Position numbers and translations under genes: made by a program. A stretch of 64,000 bases of DNA from Earliella scabrosa (Eukaryota > Basidiomycota > Agaricomycetes > Polyporales > Polyporaceae), in the NCBI GenBank assembly GCA_022605405.1, contig JABYQQ010000005.1, forward strand, positions 496,001 through 560,000, in the 5' to 3' direction. Positions 43,525-55,759 of this stretch are shown in pieces; within the stretch, counting starts at the first letter, position 1, and the number at the start of each line of letters is the position of its first letter. The notes beneath the pieces were generated by a model. It worked only from the letters and a program-made list of their open reading frames with translations, searched no databases and was not told where the DNA came from.

Positions 43525-45974
43525 TGTCTTGGTTGTTAAGCTAGTCGAGCTGAGAAAGAGTATAGGCTGGTGAGAGCGAGTAGGATGGATAGCCTGTGTG
43601 GGCGACGGGTCCGAGGGTTTTGTGCAAGCGATCCAGAGGCAATTATAGTGTCTATCAGCAGCTTGATTGTGGCAAACATCAACTGCTTCTACCATCACAG
43701 ATACCGCAGATCCTCGCCGAATTGTTCTCATGAGTGTTCACCTAACCCCCAGGTCATTCTCTATTTCTTCTCCTTATTCTTCTCGCAAGGTAGGCCTAAG
43801 AACAGTAGCCCAACGACCTCCAGCTACACTTGAGCTAAACACCCTGAATATCCTGAACCAGAAACGGTATAGTACCCACTCATGGCCTGACACGTCCGGA
43901 TACATTCGCTTCTATTTCTGAGTTCCCGCAGCCAGGTCAGAAGGCCATTAAGTTAGCGCGTTCTCGTAGTGGGCGGCGATGGACAACTTTGAGCATAGCG
44001 CGTACGCAACATGGATATAGCTGCCGCGGCACAGGGTGCTGTCGTCTTGTGGATGTGATCGATGTTCGACAACGAGAGGCTATCGACATAGGCAAATCAC
44101 TGAACGTCGAATCACTGTGAGTATGAAACGTCGTATCATATACTCACTGTTATACGTGTAGTACAACTTGAACACTCCTACGGGTTCTTCGCACTGATAT
44201 CATGTGTCAGGCACTGGCACTGCTGAAACGGCACATTGGATGAATAACACTCTGCAACTGCCGTAATCCCGCGCCCTACCTGATGGCTCGGTCCAACTAT
44301 TGTCCCTCGGGCCTCTTGACCTTAATTGACTCGTCATATCGCCGACGAGGCAGAGCATCCCCACACTGACATACTGAGATCCCCGCCTCTCCCATAGGTC
44401 CCAAGGAGGAGGAGCAATGTATGGCAAACACCATCTATAGAGCCTACATGTTAAAGAATCCAGTGGTGAAGGAGTTTCAGTGTCTGCTAGCAAACACGGA
44501 AATTGCGAGGCAGGGGGTGTCGAGCGGATTGATTCTTGCCTATGGTTGAAGCTCATCAAGCGGGTGGCACAGGTGAGCATTTAGTCATCAATGGCAGCAA
44601 TGATTTGAGGCCTGAGGCGTTCAACTTGACCCCTGGCAGCATGCATATGAGCACGCTAGTACTTGAAATGCATGCGATACGGGACTTGAAAGGAGGAGCA
44701 ACGATGGGCGCAAACGGAGTACCTCACCATGTATATCCTCGCAGAGCTAAGGTTAACGTTGTTAGTCATGAGGAGGAGAGCGGACATGCTCTTCGCGGGA
44801 TGAATTGAGGTGCATGCTATTAGTACTTAGTACACATGCAGTCGCAACCTCGCCTCAGTCAGGTACGCTCTGTACGCGCGTCTCTCTCGGCACATCCCGC
44901 CTTCTAGAGCCAGTCACTGACCAAACCTTTGACCCACGGTCGAACTTTGTCCGATCATCTCTCGAAGTATCCCGGATTATCGGCGACCGTGAGTGAGTAG
45001 AGCGTCCTGATACCGTACCTAACCTACAAGTTCAAGGTTATTGAATGGAGCCAACGAGTAGGTAGTTGGACTGTGTGAACTTCAACAACCATCCGCTGCT
45101 AACTTCATCCAACCTCAGGCTTCTCAGGACGGCGGTCCGATCAAGTGCGAGTGCAGGCACATGATGAGGTTCTGATACAACTTATAGAGAGACAGGCTGA
45201 CGAAAATCTGCTCTCAGTGCCATCCATACAGGCGTCCTGCTCAGGCATGTTTGGTTCTCTTTCGGATCATCGTCTCCCTCGCGGCAGTGTCTTCGAAATA
45301 TTGACACGACACATCATTGCTGTATCAAGATCATACCGCAGTCGTCCGTGCAAAATGCCTATATAAGTGGGCAAAAGGTCATATGCATCCCAATCCGCCA
45401 ACATCGCAGTTGCTCAGTTTCTGATGAACCGCCATGATATAGAAATGATGTTCTGCGGCCATACGGTATCTCATCTACTAGTGAAGGACATATATACAAA
45501 GATATTGAATAATCTTTGCGCCCTAGATCCCTGGCCTGAAATTCCGTCTCCGTGCGCGCGGCGCCCATTTGCTTAGGATCCCATCGGAGAGAACGCATCA
45601 AAACCGCATGGCGCACGCCAGTTCACATGAACCCTCCCTGCTCCTGGATCAGTTGCTTAAATCTTCTGAGCTCTGACCGGCCTTCCGCTACTCATATGCT
45701 CTACCACTCCCTCTCCCGGATGGAAGCTTGTGTGGATGGGCAGTGCGGCGCCCACACGATTGAGAACGGTATGAACTGTTGAGTGCTAGATAGATCGCTG
45801 ATACGTTGATACAATCTCATGGATGTTAGACAACCGTCTCGATGTGGTTGTACTATTCTAGATGGTATCTTAGCCCTGGCGATTCTATGTCCCTACAAAA
45901 GCTCAGGGAGGTCAGAAGGACTGTTCACCTCCTCCGCCAATTTGTTCCCACCTTCCATTGCGCGCACCTCCCGT
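43525..45974. other. Gene-poor stretch of about 2.4 kb inside the DUF6533 island
   Basis: Only short ORFs without domains or shared splice structure. Part of the left side is the promoter of copy 6. I see no terminal repeats or transposon genes. Confidence 0.5.
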
Positions 45975-47640
45975 ATGGATTCGATCGACTCAGTGCAACT
46001 GTATGTTGCGATCTTCCAATCTGTGTACGTCGATTATATCTTGTGGAATTATTTGTCTTGACTATGCGTCTAGTCAGCTGGCCTGTAATCTACGAATGGT
46101 CGCAGCAAGTAGGTTCATTCACATATCTACTCTGTGTAGACTACGTCGTTGAAGCACGTCTACTAGCGCTCATCGTGTATGAGTATGTTACCACGATTGG
46201 ACAAGAGGTGGAACTATTCTGGACGGGTAATCGCAAGGCCACAATGGGTTCGATCCTGTTCTTTGTGAACAGATACTTGCCCCTCCTTGTCAACTTGATG
46301 TATCTGAAGAACCCTGTACCAGTCAAAGTGAGTGCATTGGTGGTTCAGCTGGGCCAGTACTCATGGTTGTGAACGTTTCCAGAGGTATGGACGAACAGTG
46401 TCTCGCCCACAGATGACAGACCACGGTCTGACAGATCTGTAGTTGTGCCCTATTCATCTACACCTCATCGATTTTGCAAGTCCTGCAATATCTCCCTTGG
46501 GCTAGTGAGTGGGGTCGATTATCTCGCCATGCCTACGCCAACCACTGCTCTATTAGTCTTCTCTGCCCTGAGGGCATACCTTCTGAGCGCGAGGGCATTG
46601 ATGATAGGGCTCTCAGTATTCCTCCTGTCCCTCGTCCCCTTCGTTCTGAATCTCGTATGTCCTCAGTCTTGCTAACTTGCTATGAGTTCTCACATGATTG
46701 TGGGGAGGTATTCCTTGGTCAATTTCTCCCTATGTCGAATTCCGTGGATTGCAGATCGAATGATATCCCAGAGGCCAATCAATCAATCAGAACGGACATG
46801 ATGTGACGAAAGCTCTCTTGCCCATTTATACCCATCTTGCTGATCTTGACCTTTGCACAGCTGTACGAAGCACCTCACACCGCTTGTTACTAACGACTGA
46901 TAGTATCTCTGGCAGTTCTTGTAGTCTCAAGGACATGTGATATCATGGCAGACATTCTCGTCGTCTGGGTGACCTGGAAGGCGACATATACAACACAGAA
47001 TACGTTTAGAGAGTGTACAAAGCGCGTCTCGCTCTCGAGCATCATGTTCCAAGATGGTCAGTGTGTATCTCCGTAGCATTTGTTTATCACCTGACCTTGT
47101 TGGTCATTAGGTGTGACCTACTTCCTGTGCGACCACCTGTGCTCGACACGTCCATTAATTGCTAACAAAAGCCACAGCGTTCTTTTACTCATGAACGTTC
47201 TACATCTCAGTTTCTCTTTGCGATCCGTGAGTGGACCGGCTCCCCGTGGTCTTTGGTGTCTCAATGCGCCCTTGATAAGATCGCAAATGCGGACACCATC
47301 AATCACGCCAGTATAATCTCTTTCATATCCGACCCGTGAGTGCAGACATTACTCTCACTGTTCATCCCTATTGATCCGGTGCAACTGGAACGTTGGATGT
47401 TCGGTACGACAAAGGCTCACGGCAATCCTCATCTCACGGTTTCTCATGGATCTGCAACAAAGCAATCATGCTGCCCTTGGGTCATCGACTTCATTCTCTT
47501 CAACCCGAAGCTTAAGCTGTATATTCAACATCAGCCCACTAGCATCATCCCTTCCCCCTCCCAATTTGACCTCCGCCAACTGGGACGCCACGGACAGCGA
47601 CAAAGACCTAGAGGTTGTCGACGGCGACACCCCACGTTGA
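45975..47640 (+). CDS. DUF6533-family multi-pass membrane protein (copy 7)
   Basis: Exon 1 45975-46024 (MDSIDSVQLYVAIFQSV), microexon 46074-46108 (QLACNLRMVAA), then ALIVYEYVTTIGQEVELFWTGNRKATMGSILFFVNRYLPLL (about 46,165-46,290). Next are FSALRAYLLSARALMIGLSVFLLSLVPFVLNL (about 46,558-46,655) and VVSRTCDIMADILVVWVTWKATYTTQNTFRECTKRVSLSSIMFQDG (about 46,920-47,056). The last exon AILISRFLMDLQQSNHAALGSS...LASSLPPPN ends at 47640. This is the most divergent member: the NYF-type microexon motif is changed and two residues are inserted in the W-x-RK motif (FWTGNRK). Still fully open. Confidence 0.75.
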
Positions 47641-48675
47641 ACATTCGACATTCCGACCTACATGTGACAGGCTGTATCATCCTATGGGGCCGAGTTTCAA
47701 ACCCTCGCCCACCACTGTAACTAGCTAGTCAACCAATGGAGAACTCAACTTGACATACCATGAGAAATCTGAGACGGGCATTACGTCTCATCATGACGGG
47801 TATGGTATAGAACTATACCCACTTTACCCTTCTACCATCCTCAGATCTCTCGCGGACGCAGAGTTTCTCAGACCGTGATGCCCGGTGCATTCATCAATGA
47901 CCGTAGTAGTTGATCATCCATCTGACATCCTGTGCGATTGCCATCCTGACGTCCATGGCGGTTCGACAGAGGCGGAGCGCCAGAAAGGAGGCGTCTGGGG
48001 CCGGGCCGGCGTCCGCAACGGAGCGGCGACATACTAGTATCGACGTCGTTCACACACTTGTACGCAGGGTATGCCAGCCATCGCCACATCCCCAACTCGC
48101 ACTGGGGGGCAGGTTGTCCCTTAGCACTCCTAGTATTACCAGGCCAGCCCTGTCAGAAGCATGGGCTGGCTTTTCGTGTGAGTCATTACTACCGCCGAAA
48201 CGACGACTTCTTGATCACTCCCCATACAAGTGGTCATTTTCTAACGCAGAGCTGAGACAAGATGCGCGCTCACTCCCATACAGTCAGATCCTAGCGTTCT
48301 AGATCTCGTCATGGCCTATCCATGATAACGAAACCGAACCGTGCTTGGATGTGTCAGAACTTGAAGTTCGCCTTTAGGTTTCAAATCCGATGTGAGGACC
48401 CTAGTCGTGTGGCAATGTGCTCTGATACTGCGGCAGCTGGGTCATGATGGACGGACGTGGAGTTGCGTAGCTCAGTGGCGCGCACACTACATCCGGGTCG
48501 GCAATACGGCTGGAGGAGTAGGAAGCAATACCTCCGAGCTTCGAATCTCGGTCCCTAGTCATGAACGCGGTAAGAGCAGTGTTCCTCTGATCAGAAGCTA
48601 GTTCCATGAGGCCTTATAGCTCAGTACGCCCCTCATCCTCATTGACCCCCGTTACTACGACCCTCCTCAACCATA
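47641..48675. other. Intergenic region with tRNA-like boxes and a possible gene remnant
   Basis: Box A-like TAGCTCAGTGG at 48468-48478 and box B-like GCTTCGAATCT at 48538-48548, but no tRNA fold closes. The minus strand near 47,905-48,040 has a 45-codon open stretch (LALRLCRTAMDVRMAIAQDV), possibly a decayed gene end. No intact gene. Confidence 0.4.
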
Positions 48676-50374
48676 ATGTCTGAGACTGGCAACACACAAG
48701 CCGCGCAGATTGTTGCAGCATTAGAATCTGCGTACGTGTCTCCTCCATCGAACGCTGTGCCTCACATAACGTGCTATCATAGTCAGGTTATCTGGTACGT
48801 CCAGACTGTCGCAGCAGGTACCGTCGAACGATCGCACACCATAGACTGTCACTGATATATGCCAGGCCTCTTCACATACGAGTTCTGCCTCACTTTTGGC
48901 CGAGAGGTGGAGCTCTTTTGGAGGCGCAAGTTCACGATTGCATCTGTTTTGGTCATTCTCAACCGTTATGTGCCGCTGGTGGTCAACCTCATGGATACCC
49001 CATACGTCATTCCACATTCAGTGAGTTCTAGTTCTACTGTGAACTGTTGCAGCCGTAGCTGAGTTGTTCTGACCTTGCCTCTAGATGTAGTGCTCCTCGT
49101 GTTCTATGCGAACGAAACTGGAACTGATATAATAATAGTTGCGAGGGAATAACCTACTCCGGCACGGTTTTAAACTACCTCCAATTCTTACCATGGGCTG
49201 GTGAGATAAGGGCCGAATATTCACCTGTATTCCGCACTGAAGGCTCACTTTCAGTCTTCTCCGCCCTCCGGGCATATACGCTCGCCTCAAAGGCATGGCC
49301 GATCGCACTCGTAGTTTTTATTCTCTCGATCGCTCCTCTTGTTGCCAACTACGTAAGCGGTCATCCACCGTTGCTTTGAGATTCCTGGTGTACTCATGGT
49401 CTCGATGATAGGTTATCCTTGGTTACTCCGTGTACGTTGACAGTGACGGACAGTGTGGGGTGACATTCGGGATATCCGAAGTTATGGCCAACATGTGAAC
49501 GATTTTGATTGTCCTGTCCGTAAACTGGTTGACTGACCTCCTGTTACTCTAGTGGTTTGCAAGCTACTTCGATTGGCTGACGTTTAAGCGACTAACAGTG
49601 CCACGTTCAACAGTGACGATAGCCTCAAGGACCTCCCTCGTTCTATCAGATGTCGTCGTTCTGGTAATCACCTGGAATGCGACGTATAGAAACAGCAGAG
49701 AGATCAGAGCCCTCGGACAACGCTCGTCGCTTACAGACATTCTGTTCAGAGACGGTCAGTATACGCCCTCATTCCTCGTAGCTCATTCAAACATTACTTG
49801 CTGACCATCATTCTCATTGTCAGGGATACTCTACTTTCTGTACGTACAGCCGGACTTTTGCATTGATCATTATTGACGATGCGGCAGTGTCCTGCTCATC
49901 ATCAACATCATCCATCTGGGGTTATCCATACTCTCGGTGAGTTAATAGTATACGTGCGCTGGCTGTGATTCATCTCACTGACTCGATCTGCTGCACGATC
50001 CAGATGACGACAAGTCTGTCGAGCGGTGGACAAGAATTTGTGTTCAGCTTCATACTCCTGTCCAGCCCGTAGGTGACACTCTGGAAGGCGAGCTCTGGCT
50101 GTCCTCTGATGCCCCTGTTCGCGTTCATACCAGAATCAGTGCCATCCTCATCACGCGATTCATGATGGACCTCCAGGAAGTCAACAACAACATGGCGCAC
50201 CAGAATTCCCTCGCTTCAATGGGAAGTCTTCGTTTCGAAAGGTTCATAGGTTCTCTCGGTACCACCCTTCCTGCACCCGACTTGGCATCCGGATTTGAGA
50301 ACGTCCCTCATCCTGACGCTGCTTGCGACATATCCGAACACACCGACAGTCCCACTGTCCCACAAGGTGCCTAG
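48676..50374 (+). CDS. DUF6533-family multi-pass membrane protein (copy 8)
   Basis: Exon 1 starts at 48676 (MSETGNTQAAQIVAALESA), microexon 48783-48817 (QVIWYVQTVAA), then GLFTYEFCLTFGREVELFWRRKFTIASVLVILNRYVPLVVNL (about 48,865-49,000). Next CEGITYSGTVLNYLQFLPWA (about 49,140-49,200), FSALRAYTLASKAWPIALVVFILSIAPLVANY (about 49,256-49,351), SDVVVLVITWNATYRNSREIRALGQRSSLTDILFRDG (about 49,645-49,755), and a final exon AILITRFMMDLQEVNNNMAHQNSLAS...GSLGTTLPAPD ending at 50374. All blocks are open. It is the right-hand end of the island. Confidence 0.8.
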
Positions 50375-51071
50375 TATGACGGATGCCGATTCTGCGATCG
50401 TCTCCGCAGGTTTCACCAACTGCCCCGGTCCATGATGTCCCCGTCTCCAACTCTCCTTCCAGGGCGCAACGAACGCATCTACAGCCTCACAGCCCTCCCG
50501 AATCCGCGCGCGGAGCACACACGCTACGCAGTACTTACCATATATAAACCGCAGGCCGCTCGCTCCGTATCATGCTGAAACATTTGGTTTGTCTCCCTAC
50601 CTTCCCTGTGTATGCATCAATAGCAACCACATCGTGGTGGACATCAACAATCAGTCGTGAACTGTCAATCAAACCAACGAGGCCGCGCCTCTTGTGCGCT
50701 CAGACTGAGAGCAACAGCGCACTGCAGTGCACTATGCACCCGACCATGAAGACGCTGACCGGTCCGATGAAAAGAAGCATGGGCGCGGATGCATACCTGC
50801 GTGAGCTTTGCATCATTACGCCATGAATCGAGCCTTCAGCTCGAGTTCATCGTGGTTGACGAAGCTGATGGATCCAGAATGACCTTGGAGGAGAAAGAGG
50901 AGGCAGGATGGAGTCGACTGTGAGGAGGCCACCGGAGCCAAAGTCGCAGGACGTATGACGGGCGCACGGGCTTCCCCTCGCACCCCGAGCGCGACCCGCC
51001 GACCTGCCTGTCTATCCCGTACGATATGATAAAAAAGAAGAATAAGTACACACGCACGTCATCCAGCAAGA
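50375..51071. other. Intergenic region between DUF6533 copy 8 and KEX1
   Basis: Two convergent gene ends flank it. A short ORF at 50572-50826 has no support. An A-rich tract (AAAAAAGAAGAATAAG near 51,030) may be part of the KEX1 3' region. Confidence 0.45.
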
Positions 51072-53549
51072 CTACGATCTCGGCCGCGGACTCCGCTCGT
51101 CGTCATCGTCGTCCCCAACATCAAAGATCGCCTCCTCCTCCTCGGACACCGACCCCGCGCGCTCCTTGCCCTTGCGCGAGCGGAAGCCCCCGTCCCCGTT
51201 GGGCGGCTCGTCGGCTATCGACGAGTTGAGCGGGATGTGCTCCTCGTGCGTCGAGAGCGAGAGCCCGCGCCGGCGGCCTTTGCGCGCGCGCCACCACAGG
51301 AAGCCGCCGACGAGGAGCGCGATCAGCACGAGCACGAGCGCGGCAGAACCCGCGTTGTAGTACGCTGTGGGCGCGTCCCAGTGTCAGCGCGTCGGCGCAG
51401 ACGAGGCGAGGGTGTGATTCACTAACCTTCCCACATCGCCTTGTCTTGCTCGGGAGTCTTGGTCGACGTCGGGCTGGCCGTGGGCAGGTCGTCGAGGAGC
51501 ACTGGAACGGGCTTGGTCTCGTCCCCGACAGAGCTCGGGATGCGCGCCGAGCCGTCGGTGATGGCGCTGAAGTTGACGCCCATGAAGCGCAGGATCATGT
51601 CGTGTGCGACATTCGGCAGGTCGAAGCCGACCATATGCGACGCGTTGAAGATCTATATGCACACAGATGGGTCAGATGTCGTGCAATGAAAGACGGTGGG
51701 ATGACAACGCTGCGCACCTTGGTATAAGTGAGGTTGCGAGACGTAACCCATGTTCCCGCCGGCTTGCCGCCGACAGTCCACGATTGCGTTTGCACTTTCT
51801 GTAAGTTGGATATTCTCAGTCAGTCACCCATTGAACAGACAGTGGATAGCAGACGCACCCCAAGCCCGGCCTCGCCATTCCAAGTCATAGACTGGATCAT
51901 GCTCTCGATACCGACGTAGTTGCAGATGAGGTCTTGGTCGCCGACGAAGAGCATGACGGGGATCTTCTCAAGCACGCGAGGGAGAACAGTGATCGACGAG
52001 TTGGATGTACGCGTGTAGAACTCGGTATGAACCCGAGTCTTACACTCGACCCATTTACCTGGGACCATAGACGCGTGTATCGCGTTGACAACATCCGTTC
52101 TCTATGGCCTTCACCAGTCAGCACGTTATTGGAATGCGAGTGGGGACCTCACGCACGGCAAGGTATTTGTACACGGGCTCGAGGTCAGGCGGCCAGTTCA
52201 TGCCGCACTGAGGAGAGGTGTCATCCAGTCGCACGTCGTAGATGTTCAGACACATATCTTGTCCGTTGACTCTGCACGATCCAATTAGCCGGACGTCTCC
52301 CAGTCAATCTGTATGGCTTACTTGTGATTCCTGGCCATAGTCACAGCCGCCATTACATTCTCGCAGATCTCGACGTGCACAGGCTCAACGGCTGTATGCT
52401 TCTTGAGCTCCTCGACACATTGGTCCGTGACCTCTTTCGCGCTTTTCCATTCCTAACGCAGGTTCATGAGCTCGGCAGAGGTATGGGAGCGAACGGTGTT
52501 CATACCGGAGTGCCTTCCTCTAGGATACCGTGCTGGACGGCATAGTCTAGGTACGCGGGGTATTGTCGCCGTGCATCTGTCCATCCGTTCCCAATGGCGG
52601 CGCCTCGTAATGGAATCTTCAGGTTCGAGTTGAGCACGGCGTCCGCGAAGTATGGGATGTACTGTCCCGCGTAGCTCTCTCCAGCAATATACGCCTACCC
52701 TCAGCGAGTGAGCAGACATCCAGCAAGCACGCAAGGGTGGGTAGCACTCACGTCGACGTCCTTGTACTCGGGGAAAACTTTGTAGAAGTTGCGCATAAAT
52801 TCTAGGAAGTGCGCAGCGGCCTGAGGTAGTCATTACACAGCGCATGGACATGGGGACATTAGCACCTACCTCGGGCAGCTCGTGGTCAAACTTATTTGAC
52901 GGCGCATACGAAAAGCCGGTTCCCGCAGGCTGGTCGACTAAACGCCGCACGCTCCTGTAAGCATAACGAAGGACCGTCAAAGAGCGAAATAAACGTACCG
53001 AAGACGACTGTGGCATATTCCTCCCATCCGCCTACTTGTGTCACAAGTCCACCCTTTCCATCCATTCGCCATGGACCAATCTCCATCATGAGCCCGTCAA
53101 AGGACGAACAACCTGGACCACCCTGCGCACGTATATACAATCAGACGATGTACGCGCGTGCGCGCAATTCGCTGCTCACATTCAGCCAGAAGATTATCCT
53201 CTCCTTGTCTGCTGTTCGGCGGGCCTTGACCATGAAGAAGTATAGGTGCGCGGTGACATCTGTCGGGGAAGCGACGCCGGCGTCTGGGTCGGAAGACAGG
53301 TGTCCGGCGTACATTCGGAGAGGACGCGATTCATCCTGGTGCAAGTCGGGGAGGTGCGGCACATAGAAGGAGGCCGCGGAGGGAACTGTATGCATGCAAT
53401 CAACCGTTCAGCATGGATTCGAACGCAGGGAACGCTGTAGGCGGGTCTGGCTGAGACTGACCATCTGCGGGCGCGCCAGAGCTATACGGTAGGCAGAGCA
53501 ATAGTGAACAGAGGAGAGGTAGGAGATGAATGGGCGACACGGAGTGCAT
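51072..53549 (-). CDS. KEX1: KEX1-type serine carboxypeptidase (pheromone-precursor processing)
   Basis: complement(join(51072..51364,51427..51652,51718..51798,51859..52101,52157..52271,52322..52452,52506..52694,52752..52820,52870..52937,52999..53122,53180..53385,53462..53549)), 610 aa in twelve exons, every phase closing. It removes C-terminal Lys/Arg after Kex2 cleavage in the late Golgi. A signal peptide (residues about 1-25) precedes [10 protein letters not shown] and YAGHLSSDP. Conserved [21 protein letters not shown], catalytic Ser192 in AGESYAG, the acid in GDQDLICNY (384-392) and His444 in NASHMVGFD are present. One membrane helix (about 521-540) is followed by a basic stop-transfer and an acidic cytosolic tail, the topology of Kex1 rather than vacuolar carboxypeptidase Y. 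Confidence 0.94.
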
Positions 53550-54221
53550 GATGGCACGTAACACGTTGGCCTCGCGTCGCGCGAGGACCAGCCGATGACG
53601 TCCAGCCCACGGGTGGGCCAGTGAGGGAAGCCGAGCTCAGCGGAGATGAGCAGCCAGAGAGAGACGGTGCAGACGACCTGCCCAACAGTGCTCACGGCCG
53701 AGCAGACGTCGAGGAGAGGTGCAGGGAGAACGATGCGGAGGACGGACACGGAGCGCGCAATTGACCACGACTGCACAGGCGCGATTTCCGAGGCAATTGC
53801 TCCGCCATGTCCCTTCGGGGAATGTCTCAGCTGAGTCAGCCGGGCTTATCGACGAGAATCCTGTTTTCGAGACCGGGCCGACCGCCCAGTCTTCGGTCGC
53901 GCACTCGTCGTCTTGGGCAGCGGCTGCACTTCGTTGCAGACCGTCGTCTTGCGTTCCTTCGACTCTCGAGCACAGTGCTGCAAACGTTGACATGTCTCGG
54001 CCAACACGTAGCCCCCTCCAGCTCGTAATCCGGAGAAATAATTAGGGACGATAGTTTGTCTCAGGCACGACGGGCGACAGGCCTTATCTCTGTTCTCAGG
54101 AGCGCAGGCGCGTGCTGGCGCGTTGCTCCTCCTCCCTCCTCCACCCTTCCGCGTACAAAACACGCGCGTACGTCCGTGGTCCTCCTCTGCCCGTCACTAC
54201 GCCCACACGACCACGACGACG
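53550..54221. other. Divergent promoter between KEX1 and the 54,222 gene
   Basis: No coding sequence supported. It holds both 5' flanks. A pyrimidine-rich CTCCTCCTCCCTCCTCC tract lies at about 54,126-54,142, just upstream of the plus-strand gene. Confidence 0.5.
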
Positions 54222-55478
54222 ATGAGGTTCTCCGCGTTACTCGTCCCAACCCTCCTCTGCGCCTCCGCAAGCGCACAGTACTTCTCCGCAGGCTGGGTCC
54301 CTGGCCAGGCCGCGTCGGACGAGCCGCCCCCCGCGCCCGCATACACCTTCGACCCCTCGACTCCCGGGTCCGAAACGCCCGCACCCGCCGCTGGCGCGGG
54401 CCAGGGCATCTTCGACAAGATCCTCACCTCGCCCGCCGTCTCCTCGCTCTTTGGCCGCTTCGGGGTGAACATCACCGACGCCGTCGCGCGCGGCGCGAAG
54501 TCGCCCTGGGATGACCGCATCCCGCTTATTACGGACGAGAATTATGAGGAGATGATTGTGAACGAGTGGTTCAAGGACGAGCAGGAGGCGAAGGACCGGG
54601 TGTGGATCCTCATCATGTGCGTCTCTCTGCTTCTCGTTCCCCTCCTCTCCAGCGTGCAGACTGGGGAGGGGTGCTTGTGCGCGCGAAGAGCAGTGAAGCT
54701 CACGACTTCGTGTGACCCAGCTCGGTGACCGCCTCGCAGAACAATGCCATCTCGAAGGTCGTGGACCAGAGCTTCGACGAGGCGTACAACAGGACGGTCA
54801 TCGCCGGTGACCTCCCGAATGTCCGCTGGGGCCGCATCGACTACATGAGCGTCACTTACCTCACCACAAAGTGGGCTGTATGGACGTGAGTAAAGCCCTA
54901 TTATATGCCTGCGTAGCGTCGTCGTGCTGAGGCCATTACTCGCCGACACAGCGGTCCGTGGATTGTGGTTGCCACCAACCGTGGACAAGACCTCCGCTTC
55001 TACAAGGCGACAGGCATCCGCCTCACGCCCGAGCTCATCCGCGAACTCCTCACCGAAGAGATCTGGCGCAACTCTGATCCCTGGCGCTCCAACTTTGGCC
55101 CTGGCGGAAAGCGGTACGTCCTGCCTGCCTCTCAGAGTTTCGAGCATCGGCTCACGTCCGACTCTGCATCACCTCAGGGAATTCGTGCTGCACTACTTCG
55201 CATTTGCGCTCATGAAGGTCTACAACGTCGTGAACCGCATGCCGCGCTTCGTACTCATGATCGTCTCCGGCGCCGTCGCGAGCTTCGTCATGCGTCTCCT
55301 ACACAGGGCTCCGCCCACCCCTCCCGCCGGTGCTAATGCACAAGCCCCAACTGCCTCGTCTGTGTCTGCGAAGTCGGAGACCGGGACCGGCGCGAGCGTC
55401 ACGAGTGCTGCGTCGTCGTCTACCGCGACCTCGAGCCCAAGCAAAAAGGCGAAGCAGCGCAAGGCTGGGAAGAAGTGA
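54222..55478 (+). CDS. Signal-peptide membrane protein of unknown function, possible thioredoxin-like fold
   Basis: join(54222..54616,54721..54885,54952..55113,55178..55478), 340 aa, phases closing. Signal peptide MRFSALLVPTLLCASASA, a Pro-rich linker (about 30-55), then a folded region with NEWFKDEQEAKDRVWILII, VDQSFDEAYN, VRWGRIDYM and WTGPWIVVATNRGQDLRFYKATGIRLTPELIRELL. The strand-helix pattern (a strand ending in WxVxxxNRGxxLRFY) resembles a thioredoxin-like fold without a CxxC. Near the C-terminus are one amphipathic/hydrophobic segment (FVLHYFAFALMKVYNVVNRMP) and a membrane helix (FVLMIVSGAVASFVMRLLH), then a basic Ser/Lys-rich tail ending KKAKQRKAGKK. The KK-rich end suggests ER retention. 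I do not recognise a named family. Confidence 0.75.
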
Positions 55479-55759
55479 GGGATGCGCTGCGTAATAAGTT
55501 ATACATGATCTCAGGCTTCAAGGCGTCGGCGTCGAGTAGGGTGGTGATGTTGGCACGAGTATCTATCATCTAGTGCTTCACGTTTGCTTATGTTGTATCT
55601 TGACGATTCGCTGTAATGCCATAATTTACCGTCTTCATGCCTGCTCGGTGCTCTCTCGGGTTTAATTCCAATGGTGCTGTCCAAAACTTGGACGCAGTCA
55701 AGAGCGGTGAGCATTATGTGATAGTATGGTAACGCGTAGAGTCCGCCAAGCGATAGCGA

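Noticed and set aside
43525..45974. Hidden transposon in the gene-poor stretch
   Set aside because: I found no terminal repeats, target duplications or transposase or RT motifs.
48461..48560. tRNA gene
   Set aside because: Box A and B match, but acceptor and D stems do not pair and the T stem is shifted, so I keep it only as a finding.
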